Part shown: piece by piece, positions 41,384 through 49,622 of the stretch | Layout: every line of letters starts with the position of its first letter | Position numbering within the stretch: the first letter of the stretch is position 1 | Assembly (NCBI RefSeq): GCF_006716085.1 | Contig: NZ_VFON01000001.1 | Span: forward strand, 1,178,001 to 1,242,000 | Origin: Leucobacter komagatae | GTDB taxonomy: Bacteria > Actinomycetota > Actinomycetes > Actinomycetales > Microbacteriaceae | DNA: 64,000 nt | Reading direction: 5' to 3' | Made by a program: the position numbers and the translations under genes | The notes under the pieces: generated by a model | Seen by the model: the letters and a program-made list of their open reading frames with translations, nothing else | Told to the model about the DNA's origin: nothing | Database searches by the model: none

Positions 41384-42700
41384 ATGTTCGCTCACCGCCG
41401 CGCTCGCCGCGCCCACCGCCGCGCCCACCGCAGCACTCGCCGAACCGTCGCGATAGCGGCGGTCGCAACCGCACTCGTGCTCACCTCATGCAGCACGCCG
41501 TCTACCGGGGGCAACGCCCCGGCCTCGTCGACACCCGGTGTGACCGACGACACCGTCACGATCGGCACGCACACCCCGCTCACGGGCCCGGCCGCGCCCG
41601 GGTACGCCTCGGTGTCTGCCGGCGCGCTCGCCTACTTCGCCTACGTGAACGACAACGGCGGAATGCACGGCCGCAAGATCAACTACATCGTGAAAGACGA
41701 CGGCTACAACCCCGCGAACACGCAGATGGTCGTCAGGGAGCTCGTCCAAGACGACCAGGTGTTCGCAATCTTTAACGGGCTCGGGACGCCGACCCACTCT
41801 TCCGTCATCGACTTCCTCAACGACAATGGCGTACCCGACCTGTTCGTCTCCTCGGGTTCGACGACCTGGAACCAGCCGAAGTCGTACCCGAACTTGTTCC
41901 CCTTCAACGCGAACTACGTTGTCGAGGGCTCAGCCCTCGGCCAGTACGCGACCGATGAGCTGACGGGTCAGACGGCCTGCTTCCTCGGGCAAGACGACGA
42001 CCTCGGCGGCGACATGCGCCGGGGCGCCGAACTCGTACTCGGAGAGGGAGGGCTTGCGCAGGTCGAGGAGTATCCGACCTCGAACGCCGACCTTACCGCC
42101 CAGGTTGGCGCGCTGAAGTCCGCCGGTTGCGAGGTCGTCATCCTCGCCGCAATCCCCGGGTTTGTGGCGCTCTCGCTCACCACCGCCGCGCGTCTCGACT
42201 GGTCGCCCACGTGGATCACCTCTTCCGTAGGATCCGACCAGCTCGTGCTGCTCGACCTGCTGGGCGAGGGCGGAGCTGGGCTCCTCGAGGGGCTCGTCTC
42301 GACCGGATACCTGCAGTCAGCTGACGAGGATAACGGGTGGTCAGAGCTGTTCCGCCAGATCAACACCGACTACAACTCGGACGCTCCGTTCACCGGCGCC
42401 GTGTTCAACGGCATGAGCTCGGCCTACCTCTTTACCGAGGCCCTGTACGCCGCCGGGCAGGAGCCGACGCGCGAGTCAATCGTGGAGGCCATCACGTCGG
42501 GCAAGCTCGTGGGCAACGGGATGTTCCCGCTGTCGTTCAAGAAGGACGACTACTCATCATTCCGAGGCGTGGGAATCGCAGTCATCCGCGATGGGCTGCA
42601 GAAGTTCGAAGGGACCGCATACCGCCTCGACGGCGACAAGGTCACGGCCGTTGAGCCTGAGCCTGTCCCGCTAGTCGGGAAGGGCATCCCGGGCCTGTAG
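41384..42700 (+). CDS. LIV-type substrate-binding lipoprotein 2
   Basis: A 438-residue lipoprotein, a tandem paralog of the gene before it. The start at ATG 41384 is chosen because it leads into an Arg-rich n-region (FAHRRARRAHRRAHRSTRR) and lipobox TSC (Cys36). Long stretches match the first copy (HTPLTGPAAPGYASVS, DDGYNPANTQMVVRELVQDD). Divergence is concentrated in the mid and C-terminal parts that line the ligand cleft (YPTSNADLTAQVGALKSAG, GYLQSADEDNGWSEL), which suggests a different substrate range. The very basic n-region is unusual. Confidence 0.88.
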   Translation: MFAHRRARRAHRRAHRSTRRTVAIAAVATALVLTSCSTPSTGGNAPASSTPGVTDDTVTIGTHTPLTGPAAPGYASVSAGALAYFAYVNDNGGMHGRKINYIVKDDGYNPANTQMVVRELVQDDQVFAIFNGLGTPTHSSVIDFLNDNGVPDLFVSSGSTTWNQPKSYPNLFPFNANYVVEGSALGQYATDELTGQTACFLGQDDDLGGDMRRGAELVLGEGGLAQVEEYPTSNADLTAQVGALKSAGCEVVILAAIPGFVALSLTTAARLDWSPTWITSSVGSDQLVLLDLLGEGGAGLLEGLVSTGYLQSADEDNGWSELFRQINTDYNSDAPFTGAVFNGMSSAYLFTEALYAAGQEPTRESIVEAITSGKLVGNGMFPLSFKKDDYSSFRGVGIAVIRDGLQKFEGTAYRLDGDKVTAVEPEPVPLVGKGIPGL

Positions 42701-42788
42701 GGGCCTTGTTGGGGTGGGCCCGGGCCGGCAACCGGCCAGTCGTTGCTGCGCCAGGCCCACCCCACCCGTGACACCCGCAGCACCCGCC

Positions 42789-42857
42789 ACACCCCAATTT
42801 TTCCGAAGCACGCCAGATTCCCCCAGAATTTGGCGGCGCAAAGAATATTTGGGGTGT
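42789..42857. repeat. Foldback repeat element, copy 1
   Basis: A 69-bp element closed by ACACCCCAA (42789-42797) and TTGGGGTGT (42849-42857), a perfect 9-bp outer stem. Inside is a second stem (GCCA with TGGC) around the conserved loop GATTCCCCCAGAATT. Copy 2 lies 130 bp downstream. The shared core is CCGAAGCACGCCAGATTCCC and following. Confidence 0.75.
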
Positions 42858-42987
42858 AGTGGACAGGGAGGGGCTTGCGCGCACCCACGAAGACGCCCGC
42901 CTCGCGAGCCCACCACCCGCGAGGTCGCGAGCCCGAACACCGACGAAGAAACCCGCGACCGCGAGCCAGGGCAAGGCAATTCGCGTT

Positions 42988-43070
42988 GCGCCCCACTCGT
43001 TACACCTCATTTTCTCCGAAGCACGCCAGATTCCCCCAGAGTTTGGCAGCGCGAGGAAAATTTGGGGCGC
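42988..43070. repeat. Foldback repeat element, copy 2
   Basis: An 83-bp copy closed by GCGCCCCA (42988-42995) and TGGGGCGC (43063-43070), extendable outward to 11 bp with one wobble. Relative to copy 1 both arms changed together (ACACCCC/GGGGTGT to GCGCCCC/GGGGCGC), so pairing was kept. It also has an extra 13-bp insert (CTCGTTACACCTC) next to the left arm. The core loop is nearly identical. Confidence 0.75.
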
Positions 43071-43103
43071 AGCGGAAGGGAAGATGCCCGGACCCCATGC
43101 AGG

Positions 43104-43194
43104 GCACCCGGCACCCGGCACCCGGCACCCGGCACCCGGCACCCGGCACCCGGCACCCGGCACCCGGCACCCGGCACCCGGCACCCGGCACCCG
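43104..43194. repeat. Heptamer tandem array, GCACCCG x13
   Basis: Thirteen exact, uninterrupted copies of GCACCCG occupy 91 bp between foldback element 2 and the fadD stop at 43224. The perfect units suggest recent expansion by slippage, so the copy number probably varies between strains. It lies in non-coding DNA. Confidence 0.95.
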
Positions 43195-43223
43195 GGCAGG
43201 TTACCCGGGCGCCCCGGCCCCTG

Positions 43224-44801
43224 CTACGCCGGCGTGTACATCCGTTGCAGCTCGCGCTTCAAGATCTTGCCGCTCGCACCGAGCGGCAGCTCCTCCACGA
43301 TGTGGACGAAGCGGGGGTACTTGTATGACGCGACGTGCTCCTTCGCGAACTCGATAATGTCGTCAGGGTCAATTTCGGCCCCCTCGCGTGGCAGCACCGC
43401 CGCGTGAATCTCCTGCCCCTTGACTTCGTCGTCTACCCCGAAAACAGCCGACGCCGCGACCTTTGGGTGGCGAGCGAGAGCGGCCTCAACCTCCGTCGGG
43501 TACACGTTGTACCCCGACCGGAGGATCATGTCTTTCTTTCGGTCGACGATCGTCAGGATGCCCTCTGTGTACGTCCCGAGGTCTCCGGTGCGGAACCAGC
43601 CGTCGACGACGGCCTCCTTCGTTGCTTCCTCACGCCCGACATAGCCTTTGAACACGTTGTGGCCGCGCACGACGATCTCGCCGAGCACCCCGTCGTCTTC
43701 AATGAGGTCAATCCGATCCTCGACGTCGGGGTCGGCGATCGCGACCTCGACACCCCAGAGGGTCTCACCAACAGTACCCGCGATCGTCGGCTTCCCGAAC
43801 GTATTGACGGTGACCGTCGGGGCTGTCTCGGTGAGCCCGTAGCCCTCGTGCGGGGGCACCCCGAACGCCTGCTCAAACGCCTCAAGTAGCGCGACGGGCA
43901 GGGCGGCACCGCCAGAATTCGCGAACCGCAGGGGCGGGCGCGCGTCGGTGCGGCGGGCGGCCTCGACGAGGCCGACGTACATGGTCGGCACCCCGACAAA
44001 CACCGTTGCTTGGTGTTTCACCATGAGTTCGAGAGCCTGGTCGCCGTCAAATCGTGGCATCAGGATGACGGCGCTGCCGGCGCGGAACGCCATGTTCAGC
44101 ACCGAGGTCTGGCCGAACGTATGGAACAGCGGCAGCCCGCCAAACGTCACGTCCTGGTTCGACACTTGAACCCCGTCAATGAGCCCGGCATGCACCTGCT
44201 CGACAATCGACAGGTGGCTACCCACCGCGCCCTTCGGGGTTCCGGTCGTACCGCTGGTGAACAGGATCGTCGCGGCGTCGAGCGGGCCGGTCGGTTCGAT
44301 CCGCCGGATGGGTTCGGCAGCGGCCGCTTCAACCTCGAGCCGCGCGAAGTCGCCAGGTGCCTCGGTGGGGAGCAGCACCGTCACGAGCGGCACCCCCGCC
44401 TCAGCAGCGGCCGGAGCAGCCTCCGCAAGCGAGGTCGCGGAGGCGATGAAGAGGTCGGCGCCCGCGTCGTGAAGCATCCGGCTGATCTCCTCAGCCTTCA
44501 GCAGCAGATGAATCGGCACGACGATCGCGCCGAGTGCGAGCACGGCGTAGTACACCCGCGGGAAATCGGGAACGTTCGGGATCATGATCGCAACGCGGTC
44601 TCCCCTGCCGACCCCACGGGCTCGAAGGGCCCCAGCGTATGCGCGAGTCTGATCCCAGAGCTCGCGGTACGTGATCGCCTCTCCGTTATAGAACACGGCG
44701 GGCCTGTCGGCATGCCGGATCGCGGATTCGCTGAGGATACTCGCAACAGAAAGCGTCGTGAATCCTCGCCCGTCTACCGCGGGGTCGTGCGGGTGTGCCA
44801 T
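43224..44801 (-). CDS. Acyl-CoA ligase (AMP-forming, FadD-like)
   Basis: A 525-residue ANL-family ligase from ATG 44801, with AAAGGAG six bases upstream. It has the P-loop ILFTSGTTGTPKGAVG near residue 180, GYGLTETAPTV (A5), WFRTGDLGTYTEG (A7), VDRKKDMILRSGYNVYP (A8) and the A10 lysine in LPLGASGKILKREL. It activates carboxylic acids to acyl-CoA via acyl-AMP. Chain length cannot be told from sequence; the size fits medium/long-chain or branched acids. It is third in the leftward kinase-dehydrogenase-ligase operon. Confidence 0.92.
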   Translation of the reverse strand: MAHPHDPAVDGRGFTTLSVASILSESAIRHADRPAVFYNGEAITYRELWDQTRAYAGALRARGVGRGDRVAIMIPNVPDFPRVYYAVLALGAIVVPIHLLLKAEEISRMLHDAGADLFIASATSLAEAAPAAAEAGVPLVTVLLPTEAPGDFARLEVEAAAAEPIRRIEPTGPLDAATILFTSGTTGTPKGAVGSHLSIVEQVHAGLIDGVQVSNQDVTFGGLPLFHTFGQTSVLNMAFRAGSAVILMPRFDGDQALELMVKHQATVFVGVPTMYVGLVEAARRTDARPPLRFANSGGAALPVALLEAFEQAFGVPPHEGYGLTETAPTVTVNTFGKPTIAGTVGETLWGVEVAIADPDVEDRIDLIEDDGVLGEIVVRGHNVFKGYVGREEATKEAVVDGWFRTGDLGTYTEGILTIVDRKKDMILRSGYNVYPTEVEAALARHPKVAASAVFGVDDEVKGQEIHAAVLPREGAEIDPDDIIEFAKEHVASYKYPRFVHIVEELPLGASGKILKRELQRMYTPA

Positions 44802-44839
44802 CGTAGTCTCCTTTGACGTCGGTGATGGGTTTGTGGGTG

Positions 44840-46054
44840 TTACAGCTTCAGCTGGGCCTTCCCGAGGCTGTTGAGGTGTACCTCGTCGGGGCCATCCGCG
44901 ATCCTCAGGGTGCGCACGCCCGCGTAGAGACCGGCGAGCGGCGTATCGTCGCACACTCCGGCGCCACCGAAGATTTGGATCGCACGGTCAATGATTTCCT
45001 GCACCGCTCTCGGCACCGCGATCTTGATCGCCTGGATCTCGGTCATCGCCGCCCGGTTGCCGACCGTGTCCATGAGCCAGGCGGTCTTCAGCACGAGCAG
45101 CCTGAGGGCCTCGAGCTGGATCCGGGACTCCGCGATCCACTCGCGAATCACGCCCTGCTCCGAGAGCGCGCGCCCAAAGGCCTGCCGCGAGTTCGCGCGC
45201 TCGATGGCGAGCGACAGCGCGCGCTCGCCCATACCGAGTGCGCGCATGCAGTGGTGGATTCGACCCGGGCCGAGCCGAGCCTGCGCGATGGCGAACCCGT
45301 CGCCCTCCGCGCCAATGAGGTTGCTCACTGGTACACGCACTTCGTCAAAGAACACTTCGGCGTGCCCTCCATGATCCCGATCGTCGTACCCAAACACGGT
45401 GAGCGGGCGAACGATCTCGACGCCGGCCGCGTCGCGCGGGACAAGGATCATCGACTGCTGCCGGTGCCGCTCTGCCTCGGGATCGGTCTTCCCCATCACG
45501 ATGAAGATCTCCGCTTCGGGGTTCATGGCTCCGGTTGACCACCACTTCCGCCCCGAGATCACGTACTCGTCACCGTCGCGGCGGATGAGCGTGCCGATAT
45601 TCGTCGCATCGCTCGAGGCAACGTCGGGTTCGGTCATGCAGAACGCAGAGCGAATCTCGGCGCGCAGCAGCGGTTTCAGCCAGCGTTCCTTCTGCTCGGG
45701 CGTACCGAAGTCATTGAGCACTTCCATGTTGCCGGTGTCTGGAGCCGCACAGTTGAGGGCCTCGGGCGCGAGCCGGGGGCTCCACCCCGTGATTTCGGCC
45801 ACTGCGGCATACTGCAGGTTCGTGAGCCCAGCGGCGCCGGTCTCAGCGGGGTCACCCGGGAGAAACAAGTTCCAGAGCCCGCGCTTCTGTGCCTCGGCCT
45901 GGAGATCTCGAACGATCTGCTGGGTCGACCAGCTGTCGGGGTTCTCAGCGAGCTGCGCGTCGAGCGTCGGCTCAGCCGGGATCACTACTTCATCGACGAA
46001 CTCCCGCACCTTGGCGGTGAGGTCACGTGTTACTTGGTCTTGCGCAAAATCCAT
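44840..46054 (-). CDS. Acyl-CoA dehydrogenase, ACAD10/11-like
   Basis: A 404-residue FAD enzyme. It shows CMTEPDVASSDATNIGT (FAD and substrate binding), GDEYVISGRKWWSTGA, the Arg/Gln dimer region RQAFGRALSEQG, and C-terminal FGGAGVCDDTPLAGLYAGVRTLRIADGPDEVH. The DGPDEVH ending is the form found in ACAD10/ACAD11 and their bacterial relatives. It follows an APH-type kinase and overlaps its stop by one base (TGATG). Human ACAD10 and ACAD11 fuse these same two domains, and Pseudomonas LvaC is the dehydrogenase partner of kinase LvaA. It may therefore act on phosphorylated 4-hydroxyacyl-CoAs. Confidence 0.87.
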   Translation of the reverse strand: MDFAQDQVTRDLTAKVREFVDEVVIPAEPTLDAQLAENPDSWSTQQIVRDLQAEAQKRGLWNLFLPGDPAETGAAGLTNLQYAAVAEITGWSPRLAPEALNCAAPDTGNMEVLNDFGTPEQKERWLKPLLRAEIRSAFCMTEPDVASSDATNIGTLIRRDGDEYVISGRKWWSTGAMNPEAEIFIVMGKTDPEAERHRQQSMILVPRDAAGVEIVRPLTVFGYDDRDHGGHAEVFFDEVRVPVSNLIGAEGDGFAIAQARLGPGRIHHCMRALGMGERALSLAIERANSRQAFGRALSEQGVIREWIAESRIQLEALRLLVLKTAWLMDTVGNRAAMTEIQAIKIAVPRAVQEIIDRAIQIFGGAGVCDDTPLAGLYAGVRTLRIADGPDEVHLNSLGKAQLKL

Positions 46055-47076
46055 CAGAGCACCTTCAATCCATTCTCGGCAAGCGGCCCCACGAGGTCGC
46101 CTATCCGGTCGAACCCTTCGCCGACGGTGTCGCCGGCCTGATAGCGGTAGTGGATCCCTTCCAGGATCACCGCGAGTTTGTACGCCGCGAAGGCCCGGTA
46201 CCAGCTCAGGTCTGGCAGCGTGATACCGGCCTGCGCCGCGTAGTAGGCAGCAAGCTCTTCGAATTCGGGGTAGCCTGCGGCGGGGTCAACCGCGCTGGCA
46301 AACGCGCTCGCACTGGGGAGCTTGCCGATCTCCCAGTAGAGCGCGAAGATTCCAAGGTCAACGAGCGGGTCGCCCAGTGTCGCCATCTCCCAGTCAAGGA
46401 TCGCCGAGATACGCGGCGGTTTGCCATTGACGAGGGCATTGTCGAGTCGGTAGTCGCCGTGAACGATGCCGGTGCGGACAGTCTCAGGCACTGACCGTTC
46501 AAGGGCGGCCTGGAGCTCATCGAGGGCGGGCACGTCACGAGACCGAGAGGCGTCGAGCTGCCGACGCCACGTTGACAGTTGGCGCGTGAGGTAGCCTTCG
46601 GGCTTGCCGAACGTTTCGAGGCCGACCGCGGCGACGTCGACGGCGTGCAGCGCAGCGAGGTGATGGACGAGTTCGAAGCTCAGGCCACGGATCTCTTCTC
46701 GCGTGTACTCTGCGTTCTGCTCGGGCCGTACGACCACGCTGCCCGACGCCCTCTCCATCAGGAAGAACGGCGTGCCCGTAATGTCCCCGCCGGTGTCGTC
46801 GACGAGGTCAATCGCGACGGGAACGGGAATAGCGGTGCCCGCAAGCGCCGAGATGACGCGATGCTCGCGCGCCATGTCGTGCGCGCTCGACAGCACGTGG
46901 CCGAGCGGAGGGCGCCGCAGGATGAGCGGCCCTTTGGCGCCGTCAATCGAATACGTCAGGTTGGAGCGACCGCCGGCAATGACTTGAGCGCTCAGCGGAC
47001 CGGCAACTAACTCGGGGTGAGACTCGCTCAGCCACCGGGTCAGAGCAGCAACATTCAGGCCTGGGATCTCAGGCAT
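46054..47076 (-). CDS. APH-family phosphotransferase (LvaA-like hydroxyacyl-CoA kinase)
   Basis: A 340-residue kinase-like protein from ATG 47076; GTG at 47082 is an alternative. It has the APH layout: a nucleotide-binding N-lobe (LTYSIDGAKGPLILRRPPLGH), the hinge FLMERASG, the catalytic loop VHGDYRLDNALVNG and the metal Asp in ILDWEMATLGDPLVDLG. Bacterial APH proteins encoded beside ACADs phosphorylate the 4-hydroxy group of hydroxyacyl-CoA (LvaA), rather than antibiotics. Pairing with the adjacent dehydrogenase supports that function here. It is first in the operon, downstream of operator O3. Confidence 0.85.
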   Translation of the reverse strand: MPEIPGLNVAALTRWLSESHPELVAGPLSAQVIAGGRSNLTYSIDGAKGPLILRRPPLGHVLSSAHDMAREHRVISALAGTAIPVPVAIDLVDDTGGDITGTPFFLMERASGSVVVRPEQNAEYTREEIRGLSFELVHHLAALHAVDVAAVGLETFGKPEGYLTRQLSTWRRQLDASRSRDVPALDELQAALERSVPETVRTGIVHGDYRLDNALVNGKPPRISAILDWEMATLGDPLVDLGIFALYWEIGKLPSASAFASAVDPAAGYPEFEELAAYYAAQAGITLPDLSWYRAFAAYKLAVILEGIHYRYQAGDTVGEGFDRIGDLVGPLAENGLKVL

Positions 47077-47120
47077 CGGCACCTGTCTTCCTGCGGCTCA
47101 GCCTCGAGCCACACCGCCAG

Positions 47121-47140
47121 CATACCGGATGGTCGGTATG
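47121..47140. promoter_or_regulatory. TetR-type operator O3
   Basis: CATACCGGATGGTCGGTATG has perfect 7-bp half-sites separated by six bases. It lies 45 bp before the APH-ACAD-ligase operon and matches O1 and O2 more than 10 kb away. The same regulator probably controls the transporter and this operon. Confidence 0.8.
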
Positions 47141-47326
47141 TTTGCGAGTGGTGGGAGCGCGGTTGCTCCACGCGTCCACGGCGCGCCATACACCTCAAAT
47201 CAGCAGTGGCTATGCAGACTTCCGCTAGTTCCGGCAGATAGATCGCAGAAGACATACGAAACGCCGAGGCGATGGTTCCGAGGAGAAGGGTGCCGACCGC
47301 AAAGCCCTGGACCTTCGAGAGTCAGG

Positions 47327-47354
47327 CCAGCACCCAGCACCCAGCACCCAGCGC
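47327..47354. repeat. Heptamer tandem repeat CCAGCAC x3 + CCAGCGC
   Basis: Three exact and one variant 7-bp unit lie 12 bp beyond the end of the TetR gene at 47366. Shifted in phase the unit reads GCACCCA, close to the GCACCCG unit of the large array at 43104. Confidence 0.85.
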
Positions 47355-47365
47355 TCAGGCGAAAC

Positions 47366-48001
47366 CTAGCCGTCGACGCGCAGCAACAACCTGAAGGCGG
47401 CGCCAGCACGCTCGACGCTGGGCTCGTCGCCCGAAATGAGGTCGGCGTACGAGAATGACTCCGAAACCCTCGAGAGCAGGTACGCGAGCCCGGCCGGATC
47501 AATTGCTCCGCCAAGCGGTTCATCCCCCAGCTCGCGGCGCACAAGCCACTCGACCGTCGCAAGGAAGCGGCGCTGGATGGGGCTCTCCTTCGTCGTGAGC
47601 AGCCGCAGCGCCCGCGCCGGTTCACGCCGCAAGAAGGTGCGGAAGTATGTCGCGTTAATCAGCCCATCGACGAAGTCGGTGAGCATGGCCGCGACCCGGG
47701 GTGCCCCACTGAGGTGCTCGGAGGCGTGCTCTGCCTGCACAAACGTTGGCACCGCAAGCGACCACAGCACTTCGCTCAGCAGCGCGTCTCGATTCCCAAC
47801 CCACCGGAACAGGGAGGTGCGGTCAACGCCCAGGTCTGCGGCAAGCTCACCCATACTGATCCGGTTGCCTTCGATGAAGGCCTCGCGGGCCCCCTCAAAG
47901 GCGCGCATCGCGTCGTCTCGCGTATCAAGGCGGTCAGACAGCAGCGACGGAGCGGCGGCGAGACCAACGGCGGCGATCGGCGCCCCAACTGTGCTGTTCA
48001 T
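47366..48001 (-). CDS. QsdR-like TetR-family regulator
   Basis: A 211-residue regulator. A short N-terminal leader is followed by the HTH (AREAFIEGNRISMGELAADLGVDRTSLFRWVGNRDALL, represented by ISMGELAADLGVDRTSLFRW). The C-terminal part (RRELGDEPLGGAIDPAGLAYLLSR, SESFSYADLISGDEP) matches QsdR-type TetR proteins, which in Rhodococcus control gamma-butyrolactone catabolism. It is divergent from the thiolase operon and probably represses it. A lactone or hydroxy acid inducer would fit the LvaAC-like pair nearby. Confidence 0.83.
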   Translation of the reverse strand: MNSTVGAPIAAVGLAAAPSLLSDRLDTRDDAMRAFEGAREAFIEGNRISMGELAADLGVDRTSLFRWVGNRDALLSEVLWSLAVPTFVQAEHASEHLSGAPRVAAMLTDFVDGLINATYFRTFLRREPARALRLLTTKESPIQRRFLATVEWLVRRELGDEPLGGAIDPAGLAYLLSRVSESFSYADLISGDEPSVERAGAAFRLLLRVDG

Positions 48002-48346
48002 TCGAATACTCTATCTGGCGCTTGTCGCAGGGGTGCAACATTTTCCGAAATAGTGTGCACATTCTGAATTATGATGCATACTGGTCACGATCACCGACGA
48101 TCGGAGACACGATGACATCGCACGAGAAAGCCATCCTGGCGCGCGTTCCAGCCGCCCGCTTCTCTTGTCTTCCTCAGCGCCCGCTCGCCGACGACGACCG
48201 GGCAGCGCGCGCCAGCACCACAACCCCCAGCGCCACAACGCCCATCGACACCACAACGCGCACCAGCGCAACGCCCGCGCCCGCCCACGCATGGGCCACC
48301 CACTTTCCGCTTCACTCGCCCCACCCCACTCACTGAGGAGACCCAG
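48002..48346. promoter_or_regulatory. Divergent regulatory region of the thiolase operon
   Basis: This AT-richer gap should hold promoters for the QsdR-like gene and thiolase. A near-perfect dyad, AGTGTGCA (48052-48059) with TGCATACT (48075-48082), and a nearby direct repeat (GTGCAACATTTTC, GTGCACATTCTG) are candidate operators. AT-rich sequence at 48060-48075 could be the -10 area. The second half (48112-48336) may encode a low-complexity peptide. Confidence 0.5.
48112..48336 (+). CDS. Possible small Thr/Ala/Pro-rich protein (doubtful)
   Basis: An open frame from ATG 48112 encodes 74 residues of low complexity (ASTTTPSATTPIDTTTRTSA, then many His and Pro). No domain, signal or conserved pattern is visible. 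It ends ten bases before the thiolase ATG. It may be a leader or a chance frame in GC-rich DNA. Confidence 0.2.
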   Translation: MTSHEKAILARVPAARFSCLPQRPLADDDRAARASTTTPSATTPIDTTTRTSATPAPAHAWATHFPLHSPHPTH

Positions 48347-49570
48347 ATGCCAGAGGCATACATCGTTTCAACCGCCCGCTCCCCGATTGGCCGCGCCCGG
48401 AAGGGGTCGCTCGTGTCACTCCGCGGCGATGACATTGCCGCGCGCATGGTGCAGGCCGCGCTCGACAAGGTTCCGGGCCTCGACCCGGCGCGCATCGAAG
48501 ACATCATTCTGGGCACTGGCCAGCCCGCCGGCGAGCAGGGGTTCAACCTCGCGCGCATCGTCTCGGTGTTGCTCGGACTCGACACGGTTCCCGGAACGAC
48601 GGTGAACCGCTACTGCTCATCGTCGCTCCAGAGCACGCGCATGGCATTCCACGCGATCAAGGCTGGCGAGGGCGATGTCTTCGTCTCGGCGGGCGTCGAG
48701 ATGGTGAGCCGCTACACGCAGGGCATGGCGGATGCCACCCCCGGCGTCGAGCTCGAGAACCCGGTGTTTGCCGAGGCAATCGCGAACACCCAGGCCCGCA
48801 CGGGCGCGAACACCCCGAAGTGGACTGACCCTCGCGAGTCGGGCGCACTCCCTGACCCGTACATTGCGATGGGTCAGACCGCTGAGAACGTCGCGCAGCT
48901 GCACGGCATCACCCGTGAGGAGCAGGACGCATTCGCCGCTCGCTCGCAGCAGCGCGCGGAGGCCGCGATTGCCTCGGGGTTCTGGTCGCGCGACATCACC
49001 CCGGTCACGCTCGCTGACGGCACCGTCGTCTCCGCGGATGACGGCCCGCGCCCGGGCGTCACGCTTGAGGCGCTCGCGGGGCTCGACCCCGTGTTCCGCC
49101 CTGACGGCACCGTCACAGCAGGCAACTGCTGCCCGCTGAACGACGGCGCCGCCGCTGTCGTCGTCGTCTCGGAGAAGGTCGTCAACGAGCTCGGTCTCCA
49201 ACCGCTCGCCCGCGTCGTCTCCACTGGCGTGAGCGGCCTCTCGCCCGAGATCATGGGCCTCGGCCCGGTCGAGGCCTCGAAGCGCGCGCTCGCGCAGGCC
49301 GGCCTCTCGATCGGTGACATTGATCTCGTCGAGATCAATGAGGCGTTCGCCGCGCAGGTGATTCCCTCGGCTCGCGAGCTCGGTATCGATGAGGATCGAC
49401 TCAACGTCCACGGCGGCGCCATTGCAGTCGGCCACCCGTTCGGCATGACTGGCGCACGAATCACGTCGACGCTCATCAACGGGCTCAAGGAAACGGGCGG
49501 TCGCTACGGCCTCGAGACCATGTGCGTTGGCGGCGGTCAGGGCATGGCAATGATTCTCGAGCGCGTCTAG
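48347..49570 (+). CDS. Acetyl-CoA acyltransferase (thiolase)
   Basis: A 407-residue thiolase from ATG 48347, preceded by TGAGGAG. The nucleophile Cys90 lies in NRYCSSSLQ, His355 and His363 lie in NVHGGAIAVGHPFGMTGAR, and the second Cys393 is in CVGGGQGMA. The arrangement and length are typical of degradative FadA-like or AtoB-like enzymes that cleave 3-ketoacyl-CoA with CoA. It is followed by an SDR and a MaoC hydratase in one operon, giving hydratase, dehydrogenase and thiolase steps of beta-oxidation. Confidence 0.93.
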   Translation: MPEAYIVSTARSPIGRARKGSLVSLRGDDIAARMVQAALDKVPGLDPARIEDIILGTGQPAGEQGFNLARIVSVLLGLDTVPGTTVNRYCSSSLQSTRMAFHAIKAGEGDVFVSAGVEMVSRYTQGMADATPGVELENPVFAEAIANTQARTGANTPKWTDPRESGALPDPYIAMGQTAENVAQLHGITREEQDAFAARSQQRAEAAIASGFWSRDITPVTLADGTVVSADDGPRPGVTLEALAGLDPVFRPDGTVTAGNCCPLNDGAAAVVVVSEKVVNELGLQPLARVVSTGVSGLSPEIMGLGPVEASKRALAQAGLSIGDIDLVEINEAFAAQVIPSARELGIDEDRLNVHGGAIAVGHPFGMTGARITSTLINGLKETGGRYGLETMCVGGGQGMAMILERV

Positions 49571-49622
49571 CTCGCCCCTCCACCACACTTCATACGCTCA
49601 ACCCTGACGAGAGGAATCTCAT

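Larger units (their letters stand above)
42701..43223. other. Repeat-rich intergenic region between livK and fadD
   Basis: This 523-bp gap lies between convergent genes and holds no protein-coding gene that I can support. It contains two foldback elements (42789-42857, 42988-43070), a 13-unit heptamer array (43104-43194) and a CCCGGG-N7-CCCGGG stem at 43190-43209, which may terminate fadD transcription. The part between the elements (42858-42987) has no recognised feature. Confidence 0.7.

Noticed and set aside
43104..43194. CRISPR-like array
   Set aside because: The 7-bp units are contiguous with no spacers, and no cas gene is present. It is a simple tandem repeat.
46054..47076. Aminoglycoside resistance kinase
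   Set aside because: The APH fold is real, but coupling to an ACAD10/11-like dehydrogenase and acyl-CoA ligase points to hydroxyacyl-CoA phosphorylation rather than antibiotic modification.
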